The notes: a model not told the origin generated them from the sequence alone. DNA of 64,000 nt from Agrobacterium larrymoorei (GCF_005145045.1 NZ_CP039691.1:756001-820000); one strand, 5' to 3'. Shown: positions 47,349-56,483, counted from the stretch's first letter. Numbers and translations are program-made.

Positions 47349-48236
47349 ATGCCGTTTTTTCTCCGCTCTCTTACGCTCGGTGCCCTTCTCCCGGTTCTCG
47401 TTGCGGTCTCGCCACTTGCTGCCAATGCGTCCGACAAGGGCAACCCGGACGCAAAGCGCATTGTCGCGGTGGGCGGAACGGTGACGGAAATTCTCTATGC
47501 ACTGGGCGCAGGCGACCGTATCGTGGCGCGGGATTCCACCAGCAGCTATCCCGCGCAAGCGCTGGAAAAGCCGGATGTCGGCTATATGCGGGCCCTATCC
47601 TCTGAAGGGATATTGTCGCAGAAGCCGGACCTTATTCTTTCCGAAGACGGCGCCGGTCCCGCAGACGTTATCTCTATCCTGAAGGCCAGCGAAGTGCCGA
47701 TGGTGACGGTGGACACGCCGCCGCAGGCAAGTGCGATTGCGAAGAAGATCGAAGATGTTGGCGCGGCAGTCGGGCTTGAGGAAAAGTCCAGGGCCCTGGC
47801 CGCAAATGTCAATGCCGAACTGGCCAAGCTGGAAAAAGACGTTGCCGCGGTTGGAGAGAAGAAGAAGCGCGTGCTCTTCGTACTTTCCATGGCGGGCGGT
47901 CGCATCATGGCGGCGGGCAAGGAGACGGAGGCTGCGGCCATTATCGAGCTTGCCGGTGGGATCAATGCCGCACCGGAAATCACCGGCTACAAGCCGCTGA
48001 CCGATGAGGCGGTGATAGCGGCTGCGCCTGACGTCATTCTCACCATGCAGCGCGGCGACCATGCGGCCAAGTCAGAAGAGGTTTTTGCGCTTCCTGCTTT
48101 CCAATCCACGCCCGCTGCCGCCTCCAAGGCGCTGATCAGCATGGATGGCCTCTATCTCATCGGCTTTGGCCCGCGCACGCCTGCTGCCGGGCGTGAGCTG
48201 GCATCGAAGCTTTATCCAGAGGTGATCAAGCCGTGA
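47349..48236 (+). CDS. hmuT: Hemin ABC transporter periplasmic binding protein HmuT
   Basis: 295 residues. A signal peptide (FFLRSLTLGALLPVLVAVSPLAANA) is followed by the class III binding-protein fold: RIVAVGGTVTEILYALGAGDRIVARDSTS, LLSQKPDLIL-like segment, and VLFVLSMAGGRIMAAGKETEAAAIIELAGG. The start 47349 is set by the signal peptide. HmuT delivers heme to HmuUV at the inner membrane. The outer-membrane receptor and tonB-type genes are not in the window. Confidence 0.93.
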   Translation: MPFFLRSLTLGALLPVLVAVSPLAANASDKGNPDAKRIVAVGGTVTEILYALGAGDRIVARDSTSSYPAQALEKPDVGYMRALSSEGILSQKPDLILSEDGAGPADVISILKASEVPMVTVDTPPQASAIAKKIEDVGAAVGLEEKSRALAANVNAELAKLEKDVAAVGEKKKRVLFVLSMAGGRIMAAGKETEAAAIIELAGGINAAPEITGYKPLTDEAVIAAAPDVILTMQRGDHAAKSEEVFALPAFQSTPAAASKALISMDGLYLIGFGPRTPAAGRELASKLYPEVIKP

Positions 48237-49321
48237 AAGCCATAGTGATGGATGCTGGCATGGGGCAAGTGCCGGGCGACCGTTCCCGTAAAGGCGCCAT
48301 CACGCTTGGCGTTCTTTGCCTCGTGCTGCTTCTTGCCTGCCTCGTTTCGCTGGCAAGCGGCCCGACTGGCGTCGGGCTTTCCGAACTCTGGCTTTATGCC
48401 ACGGGTGGATCGGCGACGATGGAACCGCGAGACCGCGTCATTCTGGAGGCCGTTCGTTTGCCGCGCACAGGGCTCGGCCTGATGATCGGTGCCGGGCTTG
48501 CCGTTTCCGGTGCGATGATGCAGGGGCTGTTTCGCAACCCGCTGGCCGATCCCGGCCTTGTCGGCGTTACATCCGGTGCGGCACTTTTCGCCGTGGCAGC
48601 GCTTGCGCTCGGCAACGGGCTGCTTGCGCCGCTGGCCCTTGTTTTCGGCGCCAACTTCCTGCCGCTGATGGCTTTCGTGGGCGGGCTGATCAATACGTTT
48701 CTTCTGTATCTCATCGCCACGAAAAATGGCGCGACTTCCACGACTGTTCTGATCCTCGCGGGTATTGCCGTCGGCGCGCTCAGCGGGGCGCTGACCGGGT
48801 TGATGATCTTTCTGGCGGATGACCGGGCACTGCGCGACATTACCTTCTGGAGCCTCGGTTCGCTGGGTGGGGCAACGCCCGCGAAAGTGCTGACCACATT
48901 ACCTTTTATCCTGATCCTCCTTGCCAGTATTCCCTTCGTCTCCAAGGGGCTCGACGCGCTGATCCTTGGAGATGCCGCGGCCTTTCACATGGGTATTCCG
49001 GTGCAGCGGCTGAAGCGGATCGTTATTCTGGTGGTTGCTGCGGCTTGCGGCGCAAGCGTTGCGGCCGCGGGTTCCATCGGCTTCGTCGGCATTGTCGTGC
49101 CGCATCTTTTGCGCCTCGTCATCGGCTCCTCGCACCGCTTCCTGCTGCCGTCCTCGGCGATTGGAGGCGCCGCGCTTCTGCTTCTGGCCGATAGTTTTGC
49201 GCGCACCGTTGCCGCCCCGGCAGAATTGCCGATTGGCGTCGTGACGGCCTTGATCGGTGCACCGGTGTTCCTGTTTCTGTTGCTCGGCAAAAATGGGCTT
49301 GGCCTGCGGAGTACATCATGA
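48233..49321 (+). CDS. hmuU: Hemin ABC transporter permease HmuU
   Basis: 362 residues with about ten membrane helices of the FecCD/BtuC family (LPRTGLGLMIGAGLAVSGAMMQGLFRNPLADPGLVGVTSGAAL, GSIGFVGIVVPHLLRLVIGSSHR). It starts at a GTG that overlaps the hmuT stop; ATG 48248 is an alternative. It forms the transmembrane channel for heme uptake. Confidence 0.94.
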   Translation: MKAIVMDAGMGQVPGDRSRKGAITLGVLCLVLLLACLVSLASGPTGVGLSELWLYATGGSATMEPRDRVILEAVRLPRTGLGLMIGAGLAVSGAMMQGLFRNPLADPGLVGVTSGAALFAVAALALGNGLLAPLALVFGANFLPLMAFVGGLINTFLLYLIATKNGATSTTVLILAGIAVGALSGALTGLMIFLADDRALRDITFWSLGSLGGATPAKVLTTLPFILILLASIPFVSKGLDALILGDAAAFHMGIPVQRLKRIVILVVAAACGASVAAAGSIGFVGIVVPHLLRLVIGSSHRFLLPSSAIGGAALLLLADSFARTVAAPAELPIGVVTALIGAPVFLFLLLGKNGLGLRSTS

Positions 49322-50103
49322 TTTCCGCCCGCAATATCACCGTCACGCGCTCGAACCGGTATTTGCTCGATGATGTTTCCATCGAACTCAAGCCCGGCAC
49401 GTTCAGCATCATCATCGGCCCGAATGGTGCAGGCAAATCCACCTTGATGAAGGTGCTGTGCGGCGAGATGAAGCCGGATGCGGGCAGCGTATCCTATGGC
49501 AGGACCGATCTTTCGCTGTTTTCGCCCATCCAGCTTGCACGGCTTCGCGCGGTTTTGCCCCAGAGCACGGTTCTGACCTTTCCCTTTACCGCGCTGGAAA
49601 TCGTGCGCATGGGGGCAGTTGCGCAAGGGTCTCGTGCGCCGGAGGAGCAGGCGCGGCGGGCGCTTTCGAAAGTCGGCCTCAACGGCTTTGAGGGGCGGGC
49701 CTACAATATGCTGTCTGGCGGAGAGCAGCAGCGGGTGCAGTTTGCCCGTGCGCTGGCGCAGGTTCCCAATCCTGTCGAGCAGGGGGAAAGCCGCGTTCTG
49801 CTTCTGGACGAACCGACATCGAGCCTCGATCTCGGTCATCAGATATCGGTGCTGGAGACGGCACGGGACTTCGCGCTTGCCGGTGGCACGGTGCTGGCGA
49901 TCCTCCACGATCTCAATCTCGCAGCCGAGTTTGCCGATCAACTTATCGTCATGCATCGCGGTGCGGTGACAGCATGCGGCCCTGCTCTGGAAACGATCAA
50001 TGACGGAACGATTGCGCGGGTCTATGGCATTGGTGGCGCGGTGGGGCGTTTGCCTGCAAACCATATTGCCTATGTGCTGCCCCAATCACGGCATCGCGGG
50101 TGA
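49318..50103 (+). CDS. hmuV: Hemin ABC transporter ATPase HmuV
   Basis: 261 residues. Walker A GPNGAGKSTLMK, signature LSGGEQQRVQFAR, Walker B VLLLDEPTSSLD and the H loop AILHDLNLA are all intact. It powers heme import through HmuU. It overlaps the upstream gene by four bases (ATGA). The next gene is convergent, 9 bp away. Confidence 0.95.
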   Translation: MISARNITVTRSNRYLLDDVSIELKPGTFSIIIGPNGAGKSTLMKVLCGEMKPDAGSVSYGRTDLSLFSPIQLARLRAVLPQSTVLTFPFTALEIVRMGAVAQGSRAPEEQARRALSKVGLNGFEGRAYNMLSGGEQQRVQFARALAQVPNPVEQGESRVLLLDEPTSSLDLGHQISVLETARDFALAGGTVLAILHDLNLAAEFADQLIVMHRGAVTACGPALETINDGTIARVYGIGGAVGRLPANHIAYVLPQSRHRG

Positions 50104-50112
50104 CGCGACGCT

Positions 50113-50475
50113 TCAAGCGCGGGGCTCCGGGCGGGTGGTGACGAAGAGGGCGGCACCTATCATGACGGCAGCGACGATTGCGGCGCGAAGTGGTGGCGGC
50201 TCTGTACCGAACCAGAAAATCGCGTAACTCATTGTCATCAAAGACACTGCTGCGATTTTCGCGCGTCTCGGAATGGCGCCGTTTTCCCGCCAGTTGCGCA
50301 GCGGCTCGCCGAATTTCGGATGGGACAGCAGCCACGCCTCAAGCTTCGGCGAAGATTTCGAAAAGCACCAGAGCGCAATCAAAAGAAACGGTGTCGTGGG
50401 CAAAACAGGCAGAAACGCACCGACTATGCCGGTGGCGACCATCAGCCAGCCAAGACAGAGATAAAAGACGCGCAT
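50113..50475 (-). CDS. YbaN/DUF454 inner-membrane protein
   Basis: 120 residues from MRVFYLCLGW, the usual family start; ATG 50490 is nearly as good, and longer frames are not supported. DUF454 hallmarks are LGWLMVATGIVGAFLPVLPTTPFLLIALWCFSKSSPKLEAWLLSHPKFGEPLRNWRENGAIPRRAKI. It has three or four membrane helices; the function is unknown. YbaN-like genes often sit near heme or iron genes in Proteobacteria, as here. Convergent with hmuV. Confidence 0.85.
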   Translation of the reverse strand: MRVFYLCLGWLMVATGIVGAFLPVLPTTPFLLIALWCFSKSSPKLEAWLLSHPKFGEPLRNWRENGAIPRRAKIAAVSLMTMSYAIFWFGTEPPPLRAAIVAAVMIGAALFVTTRPEPRA

Positions 50476-50672
50476 GTCTGCCGGTATCATGACTTCCGCA
50501 GTCAGGATAGGGGAAAAGACGCGGCTGCGACAGGGTGGTGGGTGCATGGGCAAGAGCGCTTCCAAGGCTCGTTTCAGGGGTAAGGGGTTGAAACTGTAGC
50601 CTTCTGCCTTTATCTGCCTGCCCCGATGCCCGGAGGATAACCGGGCCGCCACGAGGTAAGAAGGAAGACACC

Positions 50673-51068
50673 ATGGCCAAATTGATTCACTCGATGGTCC
50701 GGGTGCTGGACGAAAAGCGTTCGGTGGATTTTTACAAACAGGCTTTCGGGCTGGAGATTGCGGAACGCTTCGAGTTCGAAAATTTCACCCTGATTTATCT
50801 GAGCAATGAACAAGGCGACTTCGAGCTGGAATTGACCGTGAACAAGGGCCGCGAAGTGCCTTACGCACTGGGCGATGGCTATGGCCACATCGCAGTCAGC
50901 GTCGAGGATGTGGATGCCGAGCATGCGCGTCTTTCCGAACTCGGGCTTTCGGTTGGCAAGATCATCGAGGCGGATTACAAGAACATGCCGTTTGCGAAAT
51001 ACTTCTTCATCTGCGATCCGGATGGATACAAGATCGAGGTGCTTCAGCGGGGCAACCGCTTTAAATAA
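50673..51068 (+). CDS. gloA: Lactoylglutathione lyase-like (VOC) protein
   Basis: 131 residues, glyoxalase I length. Metal ligands appear in order: H6 (LIHSMVRV), E (DFELELT), H (GYGHIAVSV) and E ([10 protein letters not shown]). The protein probably converts methylglyoxal-glutathione hemithioacetal to lactoylglutathione in the cytosol. AAGGAAG precedes the ATG. ung follows 23 bp later in the same direction. Confidence 0.9.
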   Translation: MAKLIHSMVRVLDEKRSVDFYKQAFGLEIAERFEFENFTLIYLSNEQGDFELELTVNKGREVPYALGDGYGHIAVSVEDVDAEHARLSELGLSVGKIIEADYKNMPFAKYFFICDPDGYKIEVLQRGNRFK

Positions 51069-51091
51069 GCTTGTACAGGAAAGGCTTTCCC

Positions 51092-51784
51092 ATGGCAGAG
51101 GCAGGCGTCAAACTCGAAGACAGCTGGAAGCACGCGCTTTCCCCCGAGTTCGACAGCCCCTACATGCGGAAGCTAAAGGACTTTCTGCTTGCCGAGAAGA
51201 ATGCGGGCAAGCAAATCTTTCCGAAGGGTGCTGAATATTTTCGCGCGCTGGACCTGACGCCGCTGGACGAGGTGAAGGTGGTCATCCTCGGGCAGGATCC
51301 CTATCACGGCCCAGGCCAGGCGCATGGCCTTTGCTTCTCCGTCCAGCCCGGCATTCGCATTCCGCCCTCTCTCGTCAATATCTACAAGGAACTGCAAAGC
51401 GACCTCGGCGTCCAGCCGGTAAGGCACGGCTTTCTGGAAAGCTGGGCACGACAGGGTGTGCTGCTGCTGAACAGCGTTCTGACCGTGGAGCAGGCCCGCG
51501 CCGCATCGCATCAGGGGCAGGGCTGGGAGAAATTCACCGATGCCGTCATTCGTGTGGTGAACGACGAATGCGACCATGTGGTCTTTCTGCTCTGGGGCTC
51601 ATACGCTCAGAAGAAAGCATCCTTCGTGGACCAGAGAAAGCATCTCGTGCTGAAATCCGCCCACCCATCCCCGCTTTCCGCCCATAACGGCTTCTTCGGC
51701 AATCATCATTTTTCACAGGCGAATGCGTTTCTGGTTTCGCACGGTAAGGACCCGATTAACTGGCAGTTGCCGGATCAGGTTTGA
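51092..51784 (+). CDS. ung: Uracil-DNA glycosylase, family 1
   Basis: 230 residues. The catalytic motif [22 protein letters not shown] (D69) and the second motif [21 protein letters not shown] with its histidine are intact, as is the Phe/Asn pocket [10 protein letters not shown]. It removes uracil from DNA to start base-excision repair. Start 51092 has AAAGG upstream; a TTG 21 bases earlier is rejected. Confidence 0.96.
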   Translation: MAEAGVKLEDSWKHALSPEFDSPYMRKLKDFLLAEKNAGKQIFPKGAEYFRALDLTPLDEVKVVILGQDPYHGPGQAHGLCFSVQPGIRIPPSLVNIYKELQSDLGVQPVRHGFLESWARQGVLLLNSVLTVEQARAASHQGQGWEKFTDAVIRVVNDECDHVVFLLWGSYAQKKASFVDQRKHLVLKSAHPSPLSAHNGFFGNHHFSQANAFLVSHGKDPINWQLPDQV

Positions 51785-51787
51785 TCG

Positions 51788-52192
51788 CTAGGGAAGAGTT
51801 TCCACATCTGTCTGGCGCAGGAGCTTATCTGTCGTCAAAAGGCTGGCGCCGGACGCTTTGGCATAGGCGTAATGAAAACAGTCGAAGTTACTGAGATGCT
51901 TCTTGCCGATGCCATGATTTTCCGCAACGGCAACCGCATGGGCCAACGCCTCTCTCGGATTTGAAGAGCTTCTCAACTCGATATGGCGAGCCTGAAGCCA
52001 CTCGGTCACGACAGCTTCCGACTGCGTGTAACGGCAATCCAGCTGGTCTGGACGAGAGAGGACGATGATCGCTTCCCAAGCTGCTAGTGCTGAGGTGAAA
52101 GGTGCCTCAGCGTTTAGAAGCGCAGCTTCGTAGTCCCCCGCATTGTCCTCACCAGAAATGATGGAAATGATTGCGCAGGCATCTACGAACAT
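51788..52192 (-). CDS. PIN-domain toxin VapC
   Basis: 134 residues. PIN residues are present: D4 (MFVDACAIISI), E in SALAAWEAIIVLSR, D in KHLSNFDCFHYAYAKA and D in SLLTTDKLL. This subgroup pairs with PSK-type VapB antitoxins. It probably cuts a specific RNA. Its ATG overlaps the antitoxin stop by one base. It is convergent with ung, 3 bp away. Confidence 0.88.
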   Translation of the reverse strand: MFVDACAIISIISGEDNAGDYEAALLNAEAPFTSALAAWEAIIVLSRPDQLDCRYTQSEAVVTEWLQARHIELRSSSNPREALAHAVAVAENHGIGKKHLSNFDCFHYAYAKASGASLLTTDKLLRQTDVETLP

Positions 52193-52446
52193 TATGTATC
52201 GTCGTCCAAGTCATGATCGAGTTCGTGATAAGCGGAGGAGGAGGGCGCTTTTCGTCCGGCCTTGAATGAAAGACCATGCTTCTCCAGAATTTTTCTGGCC
52301 GTTTCGCTCGGCGTTTCCGCCTTCCGTCTGGCACTCAAAGTTTCCCTCAAGGCTGAGACAACAGCGTTGGTAATGGTGGTCTGATCGATCTGCGCCAGTT
52401 CTCTGGCCAAATTGTCCGCCTCAGCGCTTCGTATATTCAACACCAT
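52192..52446 (-). CDS. VapB antitoxin (PSK-type)
   Basis: 84 residues. The N-terminal ribbon-helix-helix-like segment MVLNIRSAEADNLARELAQIDQTTITNAVVSALRETL matches PSK-type VapB antitoxins, and the C-terminus (KILEKHGLSFKAGRKAP) is the usual toxin-binding tail. Cognate of the VapC gene that begins on its stop codon. Autoregulation of the pair is expected; no operator was resolved in the 130-bp upstream gap. Confidence 0.87.
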   Translation of the reverse strand: MVLNIRSAEADNLARELAQIDQTTITNAVVSALRETLSARRKAETPSETARKILEKHGLSFKAGRKAPSSSAYHELDHDLDDDT

Positions 52447-52577
52447 TTACGTTACCCACACTGTGTAGCCTGATTATATCTCATGTGTAGCTGGCAGCAA
52501 ATATTTTTCGAAGAAATGTTTTTGCCTTTTTGCAATCCCTGATCTACAAGATAACCGGACTAAAATATGAAGGATTT

Positions 52578-53648
52578 ATGCCGGTGTCGCTTCTGTCTGC
52601 TCAGACCTCCGTTGCCTTGCCCAATCCGCATGCGATTCTCGATGCTTTTCATGAGCATTTTGCAGAATACATGACGATGAAGCGGGAGGGGGCTGCGGTT
52701 CATTTCGAGGCTGATTACGGCAATGGCACGCTCAGCGTCGATGAAGGACGCTTTGCCGCCTGCGTCAATTGCAAGTCCGTCAACATCCTGATGTCGCTCA
52801 AGGCCATGGTGGCGGAACACATCATGGAATTTTCCGGTCAGACAGAGCTCGATTTCCGCTGGGAAGGCGACGGTTCGGATCTGCGTGAGCTGCCAAATCT
52901 CTTTACAGGCAAAGTGGTGCGCTCCTACAACCTGACGCCGAAAATGCGCCGGGTGGTGATCTCGATTGACGATGGCATCGAGCGGTTGATGACGGGCGGG
53001 CTGCATGTGCGCATTCTCATTCTTCCTGATCAGGCGCGTGAGCCCATGTGGCCGCATCTTTCCAAGACGGGCGCCATTGTTTGGGGCGAGGGTGAAGATG
53101 CTCTGACACGGCGAGTTTATACCATTCGCTCCGGCAATATTCACCGCAGCGAAATCGACATCGATTTTGTTATGCATGAGGGCGACAATATGCCGGGTGC
53201 GCATTTCGGTGCCACGGCGAAAGCGGGCGATATTGTCGGCATCGTCGGGCCGGGTGGCGTCATGGCAGAAGCGGAACACTACGTCTTTGCCGGAGATGAG
53301 ACGGCGCTTCCGGTCATGCTGCGCATGGCAAAGGAAATGCCTGCGGGCAAGCCGCTCACCGTTTATGCCGAGATCGACAACGAGGCAGAACGGCAAGAGA
53401 TAGAATCCAAGGCGGATATCGAATGGAATTGGCTCTATCGTCGGGGCAAGTCGGCTGGAACGTCCGGCTTGATCGAAGACGCTCTGCGCCAGCATGTCTG
53501 GAAGCCGGAAGGGCTGCACGTCTTCATCGGCTGCGAGAAGAGCGAAGCCCGCTCGATCAAGAAGATGCTGAACGATGAGGCGAAGCTGCCTAAGGCGAGT
53601 GTCGTCTCTGCTGGTTACTGGGTCAAGGGTGCCTGCGACGACCATTGA
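52578..53648 (+). CDS. Siderophore-interacting ferric reductase-like flavoprotein
   Basis: 356 residues. The N-terminal DUF2218 domain (about 15-100) is followed by the FAD-binding siderophore-interacting domain (GKVVRSYNLTPKMRRVVISI, RRVYTIR with the FAD-contact motif, GAHFGATAKAGDIVGIVGPGG) and a C-terminal NAD-binding part (YVFAGDETALPVMLRMAKEMP, SAGYWVKGA). It likely reduces ferric siderophores in the cytosol. Start 52578 has AAGGA upstream. Iron-linked genes hmuTUV are 3 kb away, on the same strand. Confidence 0.9.
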   Translation: MPVSLLSAQTSVALPNPHAILDAFHEHFAEYMTMKREGAAVHFEADYGNGTLSVDEGRFAACVNCKSVNILMSLKAMVAEHIMEFSGQTELDFRWEGDGSDLRELPNLFTGKVVRSYNLTPKMRRVVISIDDGIERLMTGGLHVRILILPDQAREPMWPHLSKTGAIVWGEGEDALTRRVYTIRSGNIHRSEIDIDFVMHEGDNMPGAHFGATAKAGDIVGIVGPGGVMAEAEHYVFAGDETALPVMLRMAKEMPAGKPLTVYAEIDNEAERQEIESKADIEWNWLYRRGKSAGTSGLIEDALRQHVWKPEGLHVFIGCEKSEARSIKKMLNDEAKLPKASVVSAGYWVKGACDDH

Positions 53649-53801
53649 TATTCTTAATTATCGAATCCGCTCCGTTTCATAATTGAGAACGATGCGTGCT
53701 GATTGTTCAGTCTATGCATCCGGCCCGATCTACCCCATTTTGAGCCCACGAACGAAACGGCGCTCCGCTTCAGGAAGGCCGTAGAGCAAAAGGGGTTTAT
53801 C

Positions 53802-54746
53802 ATGCTGAACCAGATCAAGGGCCTGCACCACGTTACATCCATGGCGGGCAGCGCCAGTGGCAATAACCGATTTTTCACCGATACGCTCGGCCTGCGCCGT
53901 GTCAAGCAGACCGTCAATTTCGATGCGCCGGATGTCTATCACCTCTATTATGGTGATGAGGTCGGCACGCCCGGCTCTGTCATGACCTACTTCCCGTTTC
54001 CGCATATCGCGCGCGGTCGGCCCGGTACGGGCGAAGTGGGGACGACGCTGTTTTCCGTTCCCGAAGGTTCGCTGGGTTACTGGCAGGACCGTCTGGCCAA
54101 GGCCAATGTCGATGGCCTGAAGGCCGATGAAGCCTTCGGCAACAAGCGCCTGCATTTCGCCGGTCCCGATGGGGACGGCTTTGCGCTGGTGGAAGTGAAG
54201 GACGATGCGCGTGCACAATGGACCGGCAATGGCGTGGGCCAGGATCGGGCGATCCACGGCTTTCAGGGCGCTTCGCTGAGACTGCGCGATGAGGGCGCGA
54301 CTGCCGAGCTTTTGAAGTTCATGGGCTATCAGGAAATCGACCGTCAGGACGACGTTCTCCGCTTCGGCATTCCGGGCGGTAATGGCGCGGATGTGATCGA
54401 TATCGAGACCATGCCGAATATTTCGGGTGCGCGCTTGGGTGCCGGTTCGGTCCACCACATTGCGTTCGCGGTCGACAATCGCGAGAAGCAACTGGAAGTG
54501 CGCAAGGCGCTGATGGATACCGGCTATCAGGTCACGCCGGTCATCGACCGCGATTACTTCTGGGCGATCTATTTCCGCACACCGGGTGGCGTGCTGTTCG
54601 AAATCGCCACCAACGAGCCGGGCTTCGACCGCGATGAGGATACGGCGCATCTGGGCGAAACGCTGCAATTGCCGGAGCAGCACGCGCATCTGCGGCCTTT
54701 CCTCGAGCAGCATCTTGAGCCGCTCGACGGCACGACCAAGGCTTAA
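53802..54746 (+). CDS. Ring-cleaving dioxygenase, VOC fold (MhqO-like)
   Basis: 314 residues with two VOC modules: IKGLHHVTSMAGSASGNNRFFTDTLGLRRVKQTVNFD and GAGSVHHIAFAVDNREKQLEVRKAL, the latter ending in the metal-ligand glutamate of GGVLFEIATNEPGF. It matches the MhqO/YkcA group of extradiol-type dioxygenases linked to hydroquinone resistance. The start 53802 has AAGGGG upstream; the longer frame is rejected. It pairs with the downstream esterase. Confidence 0.88.
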   Translation: MLNQIKGLHHVTSMAGSASGNNRFFTDTLGLRRVKQTVNFDAPDVYHLYYGDEVGTPGSVMTYFPFPHIARGRPGTGEVGTTLFSVPEGSLGYWQDRLAKANVDGLKADEAFGNKRLHFAGPDGDGFALVEVKDDARAQWTGNGVGQDRAIHGFQGASLRLRDEGATAELLKFMGYQEIDRQDDVLRFGIPGGNGADVIDIETMPNISGARLGAGSVHHIAFAVDNREKQLEVRKALMDTGYQVTPVIDRDYFWAIYFRTPGGVLFEIATNEPGFDRDEDTAHLGETLQLPEQHAHLRPFLEQHLEPLDGTTKA

Positions 54747-54761
54747 CCACGAAACCCGCGC

Positions 54762-54787
54762 GCTGGCAGCGATCTGCTGCCAGCTTT
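54762..54787 (+). terminator. Hairpin after the dioxygenase gene
   Basis: GCTGGCAGC and GCTGCCAGC pair around GATCT and are followed by TTTAGG. The T run is short; a weak terminator or attenuator. Confidence 0.45.
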
Positions 54788-54822
54788 AGGGCTAAAGCAC
54801 GATGTCTAGATTCAAAGAGCTG

Positions 54823-54861
54823 GAGCGTCCTTTGTGTGTCCTTGAAGGACGCACGGCGCTC
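54823..54861. repeat. Hairpin resembling a Rhizobiaceae intergenic repeat
   Basis: GAGCG and CGCTC enclose GTCCTT/AAGGAC-type stems within 39 bp, part of a longer unit starting near AAAGCACGATGTCTAGAT at 54794. I recall similar units in many Rhizobiaceae intergenic regions. Only one copy is seen in this window. Confidence 0.5.
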
Positions 54862-54891
54862 TAATGATCCGTGCGCTTTCAGGAGCATTTC

Positions 54892-55503
54892 ATGAGTAAG
54901 GATAATTACGTTCACAAGCTGCGCGAGGGTGCGCCGGGCCAGCCGATATTCTTCGTCTTCCACGGGACGGGTGGCGACGAGAACCAGTTCTTCGATTTCG
55001 CTTCCCGGCTTCTGCCGAACTCCACAGTCATCTCGCCGCGTGGCGATGTATCGGAATTCGGCGCTGCTCGCTTCTTCCGCCGCAAGGCTGAAGGCCTGTA
55101 CGATATGGACGATCTGGCCCGCGCCACTGACAAGATGGCAGCCTTCGTTACCGCCAACCGCGACTTCTACGAGGCGGGCCTGGTCATCGGCCTCGGCTTC
55201 TCCAATGGCGCCAATATTCTGGCCAATGTGCTGGTTGAGTCTCCCGAACTTTTCGATGCCTCGGTCCTGATGCACCCGCTCATCCCCTTCGAACCCAAGC
55301 CCGCACCGGCTCCTGCATCACGCCGCGTGCTCGTGACGGCGGGCGAGCACGATCCGATCTGCCCGGTGCCGCTGACGAATTCGCTTGCGGAATATCTCAA
55401 GGCGCAGGGTGGGGAGGTGAAGGTGGAGTGGCATTCCGGTGGGCATGAGATACGGTCGAACGAGATCGAGGCGGTTCGGACGTTTTTGACGCCGTATATG
55501 TGA
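54892..55503 (+). CDS. Alpha/beta hydrolase (phospholipase/carboxylesterase, MhqD-like)
   Basis: 203 residues. The oxyanion motif FFVFHGTGGDENQFFD, nucleophile elbow GLGFSNGANI, acid in VTAGEHDPICPVP and histidine in WHSGGHEIRS form a complete catalytic triad. This carboxylesterase family includes MhqD, which occurs next to MhqO dioxygenases in quinone-response loci; that is the arrangement seen here. AGGAG 6 bases before the ATG supports the start. The actual substrate is not known. Confidence 0.88.
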   Translation: MSKDNYVHKLREGAPGQPIFFVFHGTGGDENQFFDFASRLLPNSTVISPRGDVSEFGAARFFRRKAEGLYDMDDLARATDKMAAFVTANRDFYEAGLVIGLGFSNGANILANVLVESPELFDASVLMHPLIPFEPKPAPAPASRRVLVTAGEHDPICPVPLTNSLAEYLKAQGGEVKVEWHSGGHEIRSNEIEAVRTFLTPYM

Positions 55504-55537
55504 GGTCGATGCAAGCTTTGGAATTACAGGTTTGGTG

Positions 55538-55580
55538 GCGACCGGTCAGGTGAGATGCCGCATCTCGTATGGCTGGTCGC
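55538..55580. other. Two-stem inverted repeat in intergenic region
   Basis: GCGACC/GGTCGC surrounds GAGATGC/GCATCTC in the 250-bp gap between the esterase and mnmD genes. No T run follows on either strand, so it is not a standard terminator. Nothing else is seen in the gap. Confidence 0.4.
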
Positions 55581-55754
55581 TGCACGGGCGTCATGTGGAC
55601 TCAAGTCAGGCTATAAGAGCTCGTCGTTCGCGAAGTGACGGCTCTTATATGCACGCGGTTTCGAGGCCCCCAGCAACAAGAAAATCGCGATATTAGCGCA
55701 AGCCAAGTCGTAGATTTCTTAGGTGATGGTTTCGCCAAAGCGTGACCATAGTCA

Positions 55755-56483
55755 TCACGCGCTTTGCTTCACCCCACAAAGCATTTCCCGTTTCCCCGCA
55801 AACCCAGGCCTTCTCTCAACAGTAAAACCAGCCGCACCCAAGTTGCGCCGCACGAAACCGGCCGCTGCAAATGTCGCGAAGGTGCCGCCGGGAGCGGTTT
55901 TCTCGAAAACTGCGGACATGATATCGAGCGACCACATGTCAGGGTTCTTGGAGGGCGCGAAGCCATCGAGATACCAGGCATCGAAGGTATCCGTGCTCTC
56001 GACGATCCCCTTGATGGCATCTCCGCAAAAGACAGTCAGGCGGGTTTGCTCATCCAGAGTGATGTCGATCCAGCCTTCTGGGTCCGAAGGCCATTCTGCG
56101 ACGAAGGCCTTGCGCTCGGCGTCCAGTTCCGGCCAGTGTGAAAGCGCGCGGTCCAACTCGCTCGCGCTCATCGGGTAAAGTTCGAAGGACACGAAATGCA
56201 GTTGCCCACCTGTGGGTCTCGACAGCTTCCATTGCCGCCATGTCTCGCACAGATTGAGCGCCGTGCCGAAGCCAAGCTCTCCGATGCGGAAGGTTTCCTT
56301 CGCCGCTTTCCAGCGCTCCGGCAGGCCGTTGCCGGACAGCGAAACATGTTCGCATTCCTGCCGCCCATCCTTCTGACAATAAAAATGGTCGCCAAAGGCT
56401 AACGAATAGGGCATATCGCCCTCTCGCCAATCCAGCATATTTGAGCCGGCGCGTGCCGGTTTTGCGTCATCGGGATGTGTCAT
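55755..56483 (-). CDS. mnmD: tRNA 5-methylaminomethyl-2-thiouridine methyltransferase MnmD
   Basis: 242 residues matching the N-terminal half of MnmC. The SAM motif is FRIGELGFGTALNLCETW, and the active segment is WYLDGFAPSKNPDMWS. In enteric bacteria this domain is fused to an FAD oxidase; here it is a stand-alone protein that methylates nm5s2U34 of tRNA. ATG 56483 was chosen; its codon overlaps the ATG of the divergent FAD-oxidase gene in a CATG. A TTG 6 bases earlier is an alternative. Confidence 0.92.
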   Translation of the reverse strand: MTHPDDAKPARAGSNMLDWREGDMPYSLAFGDHFYCQKDGRQECEHVSLSGNGLPERWKAAKETFRIGELGFGTALNLCETWRQWKLSRPTGGQLHFVSFELYPMSASELDRALSHWPELDAERKAFVAEWPSDPEGWIDITLDEQTRLTVFCGDAIKGIVESTDTFDAWYLDGFAPSKNPDMWSLDIMSAVFEKTAPGGTFATFAAAGFVRRNLGAAGFTVERRPGFAGKREMLCGVKQSA

